Below, one piece after another: positions 17,680 to 25,381 of a stretch of DNA of 59,337 nt (its first letter is position 1; each line of letters starts with the position of its first letter). The DNA is from Actinomycetes bacterium. Lineage in GTDB: Bacteria > Actinomycetota > Acidimicrobiia > Acidimicrobiales > RAAP-2. Under the pieces are notes generated by a model that saw only the letters and a program-made list of their open reading frames with translations, made no database searches and had not been told where the DNA came from. The stretch spans positions 1-59,337 of the forward strand of contig JAJYXE010000032.1 of the NCBI GenBank assembly GCA_021791145.1, in the 5' to 3' direction. Position numbers and translations under genes: made by a program.

Positions 17680-18293
17680 GGACGCTGCGGCGGGCGGTGG
17701 TGCCGCTTGCGGCCCTCGGGGCTGCGGGCCTCCTCCTCGCCGCCTGCGGGATCCCGACCCAGCCCTCGGCGACCCCGGTCTCGGCGCACCAGATCCACCC
17801 TCGCAGAACCGTCAGCGAGCCAACGAGCAGCCCGTGCACAAAGAGCGGCTGCACACGGGCTGCCGTCTTCTTCCTGGCGCCGGACGGTCGCCTGCAGCCG
17901 GTCGTCCGGGTGGTCCCGTCGCCTCCCAAGACCGCCACGGTCGTCGGGGCCCTCCTCGCAGGGCCTACGACGTCCGAGCGGGCCCACGGCTTCTCCAGCG
18001 CCCTCGGCTCCCGGATCCGGCTGTTGTCGAGCGATCAGACAGCCAAGAAGAGGACCGTGACGCTGAACTTCAACGCTGACTTCGGCACACTCGAGGGCGA
18101 GCGCTGGATTCTCGGCGTCGCGCAGGTGGTGTCCACGGTGACGTCGATCATGCCGGGCGTCGGGGTGATCTTCGAGATCGCCGGAGCACAAACCGAAGTG
18201 CCGCTCGAGACGGGAGCCCTGTGGACGGGGCCGGTCCACGAGGCGCAGTACGCCTCGCTGTTGACAACGACGACGCCGACCACGACGCCCTGA
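17676..18293 (+). CDS. Short LpqB-like lipoprotein with GerMN domain
   Basis: A 205-residue exported lipoprotein. The N terminus has a basic start, a hydrophobic stretch and a lipobox (LLLAACGIP) whose Cys would be lipidated. The remainder resembles the GerMN/sporulation-type domain of LpqB (FFLAPDGRLQPVVRVV, VVGALLAGPTTSE, VTLNFNADFGTL, LGVAQVVSTVTSIMPGVGVIFEI). LpqB in other actinobacteria is near 550-600 residues, with a C-terminal beta-propeller that is missing here; the chain ends in a Thr-rich tail. The gene starts with GTG overlapping the kinase stop, as expected for the MtrAB accessory lipoprotein, which modulates MtrB. The assignment is by motif and position. Confidence 0.75.
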   Translation: MRTLRRAVVPLAALGAAGLLLAACGIPTQPSATPVSAHQIHPRRTVSEPTSSPCTKSGCTRAAVFFLAPDGRLQPVVRVVPSPPKTATVVGALLAGPTTSERAHGFSSALGSRIRLLSSDQTAKKRTVTLNFNADFGTLEGERWILGVAQVVSTVTSIMPGVGVIFEIAGAQTEVPLETGALWTGPVHEAQYASLLTTTTPTTTP

Positions 18294-18332
18294 CGCCGGC
18301 TCGTGGGCCGGGACCCGGGCGCCGAGAGCCGA

Positions 18333-18692
18333 TCAGCCCGCCGCCTCCTCGCGCCAGTGCACGCGGGGGGCGGCGATCCAGAGGTGCTCGAGGTCGTAGA
18401 AGGCGCGGATCTCCTCCAAGAAGACGTGCACGACGAAGTCGCCATAGTCCATGAGGACCCACGTCGCGTCACGGAGCCCTTCGACGCTGAGCGGTGCTCG
18501 CTCGGCGCGCGCTTTCACCTGGCGCTCGATCTCCTCCACAAGCGTCCGGACCTGGCGCACATTGCGTCCACTCGTCACGACGAATGCGTCCACGACGCCC
18601 AGCGCCTCGTCCATGTCGAGCACGACGGTCTCGTTGCCGAGCTTCTCGTCCGCGACGGCAGCCGCGACGAGCGCCGAACCGGGAAGCGTCAA
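18333..18692 (-). CDS. rsfS: Ribosomal silencing factor RsfS
   Basis: Binds L14 of the large subunit and blocks subunit joining during slow growth. The 119-residue product has the family core VVLDMDEALGVVDAFVVTSG, RNVRQVRTLVEEIE, LSVEGLRDATWVLMDYGDFVVHVF and YDLEHLWIAAPRV. The ATG at 18692 overlaps the upstream small membrane gene as ATGA, which in turn overlaps nadD, so all three are likely coupled. Length is normal. Confidence 0.95.
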   Translation of the reverse strand: MTLPGSALVAAAVADEKLGNETVVLDMDEALGVVDAFVVTSGRNVRQVRTLVEEIERQVKARAERAPLSVEGLRDATWVLMDYGDFVVHVFLEEIRAFYDLEHLWIAAPRVHWREEAAG

Positions 18693-18904
18693 CGGGCCAT
18701 CACCACGACGACGGCGGCGGCGAAGGCGCCGGCGAGGACGGCGAGACCGGCGAGAGCGTACAGACGGCGTACGTGGCGCGCCCTGCGCCTTGCGCCGTGG
18801 AGCGCACGGCGGTCCACGGATGCCGGGTGCTCCCCGGGATCGACGGCGGACCTCTCCGGTGTGAGCACCCGAAGTGGGTCCGTGTCCGTGTCCGACGTCC
18901 TCAT
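18689..18904 (-). CDS. Small single-pass membrane protein between nadD and rsfS
   Basis: A 71-residue protein that starts MRTSDTDTDPLRVLTPERS, has a basic stretch (HGARRRARHVRRLY) and ends in one hydrophobic helix (ALAGLAVLAGAFAAAVVVVM). By the positive-inside rule the N terminus should be cytoplasmic. I do not recognise the family. The evidence that it is real is positional: the start overlaps the nadD stop as ATGA and the stop overlaps the rsfS start as ATGA. A longer frame upstream exists but runs inside nadD. Confidence 0.65.
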   Translation of the reverse strand: MRTSDTDTDPLRVLTPERSAVDPGEHPASVDRRALHGARRRARHVRRLYALAGLAVLAGAFAAAVVVVMAR

Positions 18905-19560
18905 CCGCTCACAGCGTACAGACCGCGAGCGCGAATGCAGCGGACCACCTCGGGCGGCACGAGACCGTCGACCGGCAACCCCCGTTCCAAGCGCTCCCGC
19001 ACCTCCGAGCTCGAGACGTCGACCATAGCGTCCTCCACGTACACCGACTTCCACCCCGAGGGGCGAAGTGGCGTGCTGTGCGGCCGGGCGACCACGGCCA
19101 GGGTCACCATGTTGCGAAGTTCGTCAACCCGCCGCCAGGTGTCGAGCGCCGGGACGAGATCAGCACCGACGATCAGGTAGAGGTCGAGGGTCACCCCGCG
19201 GTGGCCGGCGTCGTCGAGGAGCGCGTCGACCGTGTCAGCCGTATAGCTCGGCCCCCCGCGGTCGATCTCGAGCCGGGATGCTTCCGCGCCCGGGATGAGG
19301 GGCACCACGGCTTCGACCATGGCGAAGCGGTCCTCCGCGGCGGTGACGGGGCGCAGCGGCACCTTCTGCCAGGGCTCGTTGGCGACGACGAGGAGCAGGC
19401 GATCGAGGTCGAGCGTCCGCATCGAGGCTCTCGCTGCCGCGACGTGTCCGCAGTGCGGCGGGTCGAAGGTGCCCCCGAGGAGCCCGACGCGCTCGGCCGC
19501 GGACGGCCGGCGTCCCTTCGCCTGCCCGGACGCAGCCTCGGGACGCGTTGGGCTCGGCAT
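18901..19560 (-). CDS. nadD: Nicotinate-nucleotide adenylyltransferase
   Basis: Makes nicotinic acid adenine dinucleotide from NaMN and ATP in NAD synthesis. The 219-residue product has GLLGGTFDPPHCGHVAAA (the nucleotidyltransferase GxFDPxHxGH motif), NEPWQKVPLRPVTAAEDR, YTADTVDALLD, LIVGADLVPALDTW and the C-terminal VDVSSSEVRERL (the ISSTxIR-type motif). The ATG at 19560 gives a Pro/Ala-rich leader of about 20 residues. pncB at 51 kb supplies the preceding NAD salvage step. Confidence 0.95.
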   Translation of the reverse strand: MPSPTRPEAASGQAKGRRPSAAERVGLLGGTFDPPHCGHVAAARASMRTLDLDRLLLVVANEPWQKVPLRPVTAAEDRFAMVEAVVPLIPGAEASRLEIDRGGPSYTADTVDALLDDAGHRGVTLDLYLIVGADLVPALDTWRRVDELRNMVTLAVVARPHSTPLRPSGWKSVYVEDAMVDVSSSEVRERLERGLPVDGLVPPEVVRCIRARGLYAVSG

Positions 19561-19608
19561 CGCGGCAGCGTAGACGACCGCCCCCTGCCCAGGTCGTACG
19601 CTGGGCGC

Positions 19609-20976
19609 ATGACCGTCACCGGGTCTCCGGCCCCTCGCAGAGCATGGCGCGCCAGCTCGTGGCGGTCGTGCCCAGCAGCCCAGCAGCCCGACTGGCCCGA
19701 CGCCGAGGCCCTGAAGGAGGCGGAGGCGACCCTGGCGGGACTTCCGCCGCTGGTCATCGCGAGCGAAGCACGTCATCTCACCGCCGCGCTCGCGGACGTG
19801 TCCGAGGGGAAGGCGTTCCTTCTTCAGGCCGGCGACTGTGCCGAGTCGTTCCGTGAGTTCAGCGCCGACGCGATCAGGGACAAGCTCAAGGTGATGCTGC
19901 AGATGGCGGTGACGCTCACCTACGCCGCCGGGGTCCCCGTCGTAAAGGTCGGGCGGATCGCCGGACAGTTCGCGAAGCCTCGCACGTCCCCGGTCGAGCG
20001 CATCGGCGGGATCGAGCTCGAGGCCTTCCGGGGGCACATGGTCAACGACGAGGCGTTCGACCCCATAGCCCGGCGTCCCGACGCGGGCCGGCTCGTGGCT
20101 GCCTACCACCAGGCGGCCGCAACCCTCAACCTCTTGCGTGCGTTCACCAAGGGCGGTTTCGCCGACCTCTCCCACGTGCATCGCTGGAACCAGCAGTTCG
20201 TCGCATCCTCGAACGAGGGGCGCCGCTACGAGCAGATCGCGACCGAGATCGACCGCGCGCTGCGCTTCATGGCAGCCTGCGGGATCGACCTCGCGGCGGA
20301 AGAGGGCCTCCACGAGACCGACTTTTGGACCAGTCATGAAGCGCTCGTCCTGCACTACGAAGAAGCGCTGACCCGCCAAGACTCGCTCACCGGCGACTGG
20401 GTCGACACGTCGGGGCACTTCCTGTGGGTCGGCGAGCGCACGCGCCAGCTGGACGGCGCCCACGTGGAGTTCCTTTCGGGCGTGATCAACCCGATCGGGG
20501 TGAAGCTCGGCCCGACCGTCACTCCCGACGAGGTGCGCCGGCTCTGCGAGCGCCTGGACCCCGACCGAACCCCCGGACGGCTGACGCTCATCACGCGGAT
20601 GGGCGCCGACAGGGTCGCCGACACGTTCCCCCCGTTGATCGAGGCGGTGCGTGACGCCGGCCATCCCGTCGTCTGGGTCTGCGACCCGATGCACGGCAAT
20701 ACCCTTTCGAGCGAAAACGGTCGCAAGACCAGGCGCTTCGACGACATCGTCGAAGAGATCCGCCAATGGTTCGCCGTTCACCGGTCGCTTCGGACCTGGC
20801 CGGGAGGGGTCCACGTTGAGCTCACCGGCGACGACGTGACCGAGTGCCTCGGCGGCGCCGAAGCGATCGCCGAGAACGATCTCGCGCAGCGCTACACGAC
20901 GATGTGCGATCCTCGGCTGAACGCGCGCCAGTCGCTCGACCTTGCCTTCGACGTCGCGGAGCTGCTGCGGTCCTGA
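19609..20976 (+). CDS. aroG: Class II 3-deoxy-7-phosphoheptulonate (DAHP) synthase
   Basis: Catalyses the first step of the shikimate pathway, joining PEP and erythrose 4-phosphate. The 455 residues are full length for the plant/actinobacterial class II enzyme: FLLQAGDCAESF, VVKVGRIAGQFAKPRT, RGHMVNDEAFD, TSHEALVLHYEEALTR, FLWVGERTRQLDGAHVEF, PIGVKLGP, LTLITRMGADRV and VWVCDPMHGNT. The metal-binding Cys, His, Glu and Asp positions are present. The ATG at 19609 is preceded by TACGCT six bases upstream, so it may be leaderless. It is divergent from nadD. Confidence 0.95.
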   Translation: MTVTGSPAPRRAWRASSWRSCPAAQQPDWPDAEALKEAEATLAGLPPLVIASEARHLTAALADVSEGKAFLLQAGDCAESFREFSADAIRDKLKVMLQMAVTLTYAAGVPVVKVGRIAGQFAKPRTSPVERIGGIELEAFRGHMVNDEAFDPIARRPDAGRLVAAYHQAAATLNLLRAFTKGGFADLSHVHRWNQQFVASSNEGRRYEQIATEIDRALRFMAACGIDLAAEEGLHETDFWTSHEALVLHYEEALTRQDSLTGDWVDTSGHFLWVGERTRQLDGAHVEFLSGVINPIGVKLGPTVTPDEVRRLCERLDPDRTPGRLTLITRMGADRVADTFPPLIEAVRDAGHPVVWVCDPMHGNTLSSENGRKTRRFDDIVEEIRQWFAVHRSLRTWPGGVHVELTGDDVTECLGGAEAIAENDLAQRYTTMCDPRLNARQSLDLAFDVAELLRS

Positions 20977-21068
20977 CGCGCCCGAGGCCGTCCGGCGCGC
21001 CGAGCGCGCTCTGGGCGCCGGACCGCGCAAGAAAAGTGCCTGTATGTGCACGCATTTTGGCTATTTTC

Positions 21069-21096
21069 TTGCTTTCGGTTCGCGCGTCATTACAAT
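21069..21096 (+). promoter_or_regulatory. Promoter of the secreted lysozyme-like repeat gene
   Basis: TTGCTT (21069-21074) and TACAAT (21091-21096) are separated by 16 bases in an AT-rich patch that contrasts with its surroundings. Transcription starting about seven bases after the -10 would begin at or just before the ATG at 21106, giving a leaderless message and ruling out the longer in-frame start at 21046. Confidence 0.6.
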
Positions 21097-21105
21097 TCGC
21101 CCGGG

Positions 21106-22911
21106 ATGGGACCCGTGGGCCGACTACCGCTTTCCCGCGTTCTGCGTCGGGCGTGCCTGGCCCGCCGCCGGCGCTGCGTCGCGGCTGCCCTGACGGTGGG
21201 CTTGGCGGGCCTCTTCTCCTGGTCCTTGTCGTGGTCCAGCCTCCCCCAAGCCGGCGCGTCCGGGCTCGGTGGGACAACGTCCGCCGGAGGCCTGTCGGCA
21301 GGGTCGTCGGAGAGCCTGTCCACGAGCGCGACCTCCAGCACACCTGGCCCAACGGGCACACAGACGAACGCGCCCGCGCCGTCGGGCACACCGACGAACG
21401 CGCCCGCGCCGTCGGGCACACCGAAGACAGCGCCCTCAGGGAGCACGATCCCAGTCCAGGACACCTCCTACTGGCTGGACGCATCGACAGGGGCGGTCTA
21501 CGGCTTCGGCGGGGCACCCGACTACGGCTCGATGGCCGGTCACCGGCTCGACAAGCCCATCGTGGGCATGGCGGCCATGCCCACAGGCCGGGGGTACTGG
21601 GAGGTGGCGAGCGACGGCGGGGTCTTCACCTTCGGCAACGCCAGGTTCTACGGCTCTGAAGGCGCCGCGAGGCTCGACAAGCCCATCGTCGGGATGGCCG
21701 CGACCCCCACAGGCCGCGGCTACTGGCTGGTCGCCGCGGACGGCGGGATCTTCACCTTCGGGGCGGCCCGCTTCTACGGCTCGACGGGGGGCGAGCACCT
21801 CGTCGCACCGGTCGTGGGCATGGCCCCGACCCACACAGGCGACGGGTACTGGCTGGTCGCCGCGGACGGCGGGATCTTCACCTTCGGGGCGGCCCGCTTC
21901 TACGGCTCCATAGGCGGCCACGTCCTCGCGCAGCCGGTCACCGGGATGACGCCGATGCCGACAGGCTCGGGCTACTGGCTGGTGGCCACCGACGGGGGCG
22001 TCTTCACCTTCGGCGGCGCCGCCGGACGCTTCTACGGCTCGCTCGGCGGTCAGCACGTGCGCCAGACAGTGGTCGGCATCGCCTCGCTCTACGACGGCGA
22101 GGGCTACTGGCTCGCAGGCCAGTGGGGGGCCGTGACCGCCTTCGGCGCGGCCGTCTACTGGGGGTCGACCCCAGAGCACATCCCCAGCGCCATCGTCGGC
22201 ATCGCGACGGCGCTCGGCGACGGCGACCCCGGGCCGCCTTCGTTCCAGCCCGGCAGCTACGGCTACGACGTGTCCGGCTACCAGTGCGGCGCGTTCCCTC
22301 CCGCCCCGCACCAGATCGGCGTGGTCGAGGTGGCCGGCTGGTCCTACGGCGCGGTCAACCCGTGCCTCGCCCAGGAGGCGACATGGGCGGCCGGCGGGCT
22401 GAACCTCTACACGTTCCTCTCCTACGGGACGTCCCCCACACCTGAGCCCGGGTGCGCAGGCAACGCCACAGCACCCACACAGGCCGCCTGCAACTTCGGC
22501 TACGGCGCCGCGCTCGCGTCGTACCAGGAGGCGCAGGCGGTCATCGGCACACGAGTGGACGTGCCGTGGTGGCTCGACGTCGAGCAGATCGGCTTCGCCT
22601 CGAGCCCGTCGACCTCGGCGGCCCGCTCGGTTGTGGTGGGCGCGTTCGACGCGCTGCACTACGCCGAGAGCATCAACACAGTGGGCTTCTACTTCTCGCT
22701 CGCCCACTGGAACGACATCGTGGGGACGTACAACCCGTCGGGACCGCTGTTCCCGGCGTGGTGGACAGGCCCGACACCGGCCTTCAAGTGCGCCAACGCG
22801 CGCACGACGGCCCTGTCCTTCCACGACTCCCTGCCGTCGGGCCCCATCCAGCTCCTGCAGTACACCGACAGCGTCAACGGGCAGCCGTTCGACGGGGACT
22901 ACGCCTGCTGA
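21106..22911 (+). CDS. Secreted protein: GYWLVAADGG repeats plus GH25-like (lysozyme fold) domain
   Basis: A 601-residue exported protein. A basic N terminus and a hydrophobic stretch (VAAALTVGLAGLFSWSLSW) form a signal peptide or anchor. A Ser/Thr/Pro linker with a 30-base DNA repeat encoding SGTPTNAPAP follows. Then come about six repeats of 43-46 residues close to GYWLVAADGGIFTFG-A-RFYGS-GG. The C-terminal 220 residues open YGYDVSGYQCG and contain VPWWLDVEQIG, reminiscent of the GH25 lysozyme DxSxxQ and acidic DxE positions, and end with IQLLQYTDSV. This is inference from motifs; related domains may only bind glycan. Several Cys suggest disulfides. The repeat is shared with the protein at 54.6-55.8 kb. 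Confidence 0.78.
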   Translation: MGPVGRLPLSRVLRRACLARRRRCVAAALTVGLAGLFSWSLSWSSLPQAGASGLGGTTSAGGLSAGSSESLSTSATSSTPGPTGTQTNAPAPSGTPTNAPAPSGTPKTAPSGSTIPVQDTSYWLDASTGAVYGFGGAPDYGSMAGHRLDKPIVGMAAMPTGRGYWEVASDGGVFTFGNARFYGSEGAARLDKPIVGMAATPTGRGYWLVAADGGIFTFGAARFYGSTGGEHLVAPVVGMAPTHTGDGYWLVAADGGIFTFGAARFYGSIGGHVLAQPVTGMTPMPTGSGYWLVATDGGVFTFGGAAGRFYGSLGGQHVRQTVVGIASLYDGEGYWLAGQWGAVTAFGAAVYWGSTPEHIPSAIVGIATALGDGDPGPPSFQPGSYGYDVSGYQCGAFPPAPHQIGVVEVAGWSYGAVNPCLAQEATWAAGGLNLYTFLSYGTSPTPEPGCAGNATAPTQAACNFGYGAALASYQEAQAVIGTRVDVPWWLDVEQIGFASSPSTSAARSVVVGAFDALHYAESINTVGFYFSLAHWNDIVGTYNPSGPLFPAWWTGPTPAFKCANARTTALSFHDSLPSGPIQLLQYTDSVNGQPFDGDYAC

Positions 22912-23014
22912 AGGCTCTTCGTCCTCGATCCCGGAAGGCCGGCGGAGGGCGGGCGGGCGCGTCTCGAGCGGGCCGGCGCGCGCGTCTCCGGCTCGCCGCG
23001 CGACCGGCTTCTTG

Positions 23015-24451
23015 TCAGGTCAGCTCTGCGACGAACCGCTCCAGCTGCCGAAGGGTGCGGCACTCGACGACCGCGTCACAGTGGACCGCGTACTCGTCGA
23101 CGATCGAGTCCCCCGACCCCCAGTACTCCCGCGGCTCGGGATTGAGCCAGTACACGTGGCGCGCCTGGCGCTGGAGCTCCTGGAGCACCCACGCTCCAGA
23201 GGCGTGGTAGTTGTTGCGCGCGTCGCCGAGCACGAGGACGGTGGCTCGTGAGGTCACCTCGTCGCCCCACCTCCGGTCAAACTCGCCGAACGCGTGCCCG
23301 TAGTCGGAATGCCCGTCGAGCCAGACGACGTCGGCCTCGGTCGTGATGCGCCGCACTGCCGCAGCGGGATCGTCGGCGTGCTCGAAGACGTGGGTCACCT
23401 CGTCGATCCCGTCGACGAACACGAAGCTGCGCACCTTGGAGAACTGCGTGCTGATCGCATAGACGAGCTCCAGCGTGAAGCGCGCGAAGGAGGCGACGGA
23501 CCCCGAGATGTCGGCGATCACGAAGATCTCCGGCTTCGAGGGCCTCGGATGGCGGAACCGCAATTCGACCGGCACGCCGCCGGTCGAGAGCGACCGCCGC
23601 ATCGTCGCCCGGAAGTCGAGCGGACCCCTGCGGCGGTGGCGGCGCTTCCGACCGAGCCGGACCGCGAGCTTCCTCGACAGCGGGTGGAGCGCCCTGTGGA
23701 GCGAGGCAAGCTCCTCGCGGTTGGCGTGCATCACGTCGATGTCCTCGGGCAGGGCCCGGCGGACCGACCGTGCCAGCGCCGCCGCGCCGCGGTCGAGCAC
23801 CAGCCGGCGCCGGATCTCGGCTTCGATGGCCTTGCGCAAGGCGGCGATGCGCGCCCGGTACTCGTCGGCGAGGAGCCGCTCTTCGAGCGCGGTCAGCTGC
23901 TCGTCGGCGCGTGCCTCTGCGAGGAGCCGCTCCAAGAGACCCTCGAGATCGAGATGGCGCAGGGTGCGGTACAGGTAGTAGGTGCCGCCGACGGGCCGGC
24001 CGGGCTCGATGGCGGCGAAGCGGTCGACCGCATGGCGCGCCAGCGCGCCCGCGAGGGCTTGATCGCCCTGCTGCATCGCCCTCATGAGCAGCGCCGCGAG
24101 CTCCGTCGGGCTCATGGCCTCGGTCGCGCCGCCGCTCGCCGTCCCCAGAGGCCCGGCCCGGCGGGCGTCCGCCGGCGAGCGCGCCGGGGCCGGCACGTCG
24201 TCACCGCCCTCCTGGGAGCCTTCCCCCCCCGCCGGCACGCGCGGCGAGAAGTAGACCTCGAAGGCGGTCTCGAAGGCGGGCCAGTGGGCGGCCGACTTCA
24301 CCAGCGTCGCGCCGAGGACGACCTTGAGCGCCCCGCGGTCTTCCAGGGGCACGACGTGCACGGCCGCCGCGGCGTCGAGGTGCTCGGTCGTCGACACGGG
24401 CAGCCCGGCGGACCGCAGCTCGTCGACGAAGCCCGAGAGGAGCTCAAGCAC
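23015..24451 (-). CDS. VWA domain protein, CoxE family
   Basis: A 478-residue protein whose C-terminal half is a von Willebrand A domain with the MIDAS motif DISGS (FVIADISGSVASF), then LVYAISTQF, and the later WLDGHSDYGHAFGEF and VLVLGDARNN acidic positions. The N-terminal half is helical and charged with a Gly/Pro linker near residues 75-110. CoxE-type proteins work with MoxR-type ATPases to insert metals or remodel enzymes; here the MoxR gene lies 39 bases upstream. No cox dehydrogenase or other client gene is adjacent, so the client is unknown. It starts with GTG at 24451. Confidence 0.88.
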   Translation of the reverse strand: MLELLSGFVDELRSAGLPVSTTEHLDAAAAVHVVPLEDRGALKVVLGATLVKSAAHWPAFETAFEVYFSPRVPAGGEGSQEGGDDVPAPARSPADARRAGPLGTASGGATEAMSPTELAALLMRAMQQGDQALAGALARHAVDRFAAIEPGRPVGGTYYLYRTLRHLDLEGLLERLLAEARADEQLTALEERLLADEYRARIAALRKAIEAEIRRRLVLDRGAAALARSVRRALPEDIDVMHANREELASLHRALHPLSRKLAVRLGRKRRHRRRGPLDFRATMRRSLSTGGVPVELRFRHPRPSKPEIFVIADISGSVASFARFTLELVYAISTQFSKVRSFVFVDGIDEVTHVFEHADDPAAAVRRITTEADVVWLDGHSDYGHAFGEFDRRWGDEVTSRATVLVLGDARNNYHASGAWVLQELQRQARHVYWLNPEPREYWGSGDSIVDEYAVHCDAVVECRTLRQLERFVAELT

Positions 24452-24490
24452 CGGTCGTCTCGCCCACGAGCGACCCCGGCGAGCGCGAGC

Positions 24491-25381
24491 TCACACGTCG
24501 GCGGCGAGGAGCTCCTTCGCCGCGCGCTCGATGTCCTGACGGTACTTGAGCAGGACGTGCAGGGTGTCCGTGGCGCTCGCCGCGTCGACCGACTCGATCC
24601 CCAGGACGACGAGCGTGCGTGCCCAGTCGAGGGTCTCGGCGACCGAGGGCGGCTTGCGCAGCTCGAGGGAGCGGAGCGACCGGACGATCCGCGCCACCTG
24701 GTCCGAGAGCTCCTCGCTGATCCCAGGCACCCGGCGCAACACGATCTCCCGCTCCCGGGTCAGCTCCGGATAATCCACATGCAGATAAAGGCAGCGCCGC
24801 TTGAGGGCCTCGGAGAGCTCCCGCGTGTTGTTGGACGTGAGGAAGACCATCGGCACCTGGCGGGCACGCACCGTCCCGAGCTCGGGGATCGACACCTGGT
24901 ACTCGGAGAGCACCTCGAGGAGGAGCGCCTCGGTCTCGAGCTCGACGCGGTCGATCTCGTCGACGAGGAGCACCACCGGGTCCTCGCTGCGGATCGCCTC
25001 GAGCAGCGGGCGCGTGAGCAGGAACGCCTCGGAGAAGATGTCGGCCTCGAGGTCCGCCCAGGTGGACGCCGACTGCTCCGCCTGGATCCTGAGCAGCTGC
25101 TTTCGGTAGTTCCACTCGTACAGCGCCTTCGCCTCGTCGAGCCCCTCGTAGCACTGGAGCCGGATGAGGCGTCGCCCGGCCATCTCGGCAACCGACTTGG
25201 CCAGCTGGGTCTTGCCGGTCCCTGCAGGACCCTCGACCAGGACGGGCTTCTCGAGGCGGCCGGCGAGGTAGACGACCCCGGCGATGCGCTCGTCGGCGAC
25301 GTAGCCCACCCGGCCGAGCCCCGCACGCACCTCGTCGATCGAGCCGAGCCCGGCGCGCTCGGGACTGGGCCGCCGGGTCAC
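24491..25381 (-). CDS. MoxR-family AAA+ ATPase
   Basis: A 296-residue AAA+ ATPase with Walker A GPAGTGKTQLAKS, Walker B VVLLVDEIDRVE, sensor 1 FLTSNNTRELSEALKRRC and the arginine finger region. Family members act as chaperones together with VWA proteins such as the CoxE gene directly downstream. The start is taken as the GTG at 25381, which overlaps the proA stop as GTGA; an upstream GTG at 25414 would lie inside proA. Coupling to the proline genes is unusual for this family. Confidence 0.9.
   Translation of the reverse strand: MTRRPSPERAGLGSIDEVRAGLGRVGYVADERIAGVVYLAGRLEKPVLVEGPAGTGKTQLAKSVAEMAGRRLIRLQCYEGLDEAKALYEWNYRKQLLRIQAEQSASTWADLEADIFSEAFLLTRPLLEAIRSEDPVVLLVDEIDRVELETEALLLEVLSEYQVSIPELGTVRARQVPMVFLTSNNTRELSEALKRRCLYLHVDYPELTREREIVLRRVPGISEELSDQVARIVRSLRSLELRKPPSVAETLDWARTLVVLGIESVDAASATDTLHVLLKYRQDIERAAKELLAADV

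Noticed and set aside
18294..18332. Terminator between the lipoprotein gene and rsfS
   Set aside because: G+C-rich complementary bits (CCGGC, GCCGG) occur but no clear stem followed by a T-run could be drawn.
18905..21051. Long minus-strand extension of nadD into the DAHP synthase region
   Set aside because: The nucleotidyltransferase motif begins about 25 residues after ATG 19560; the rest is antisense to a conserved enzyme.
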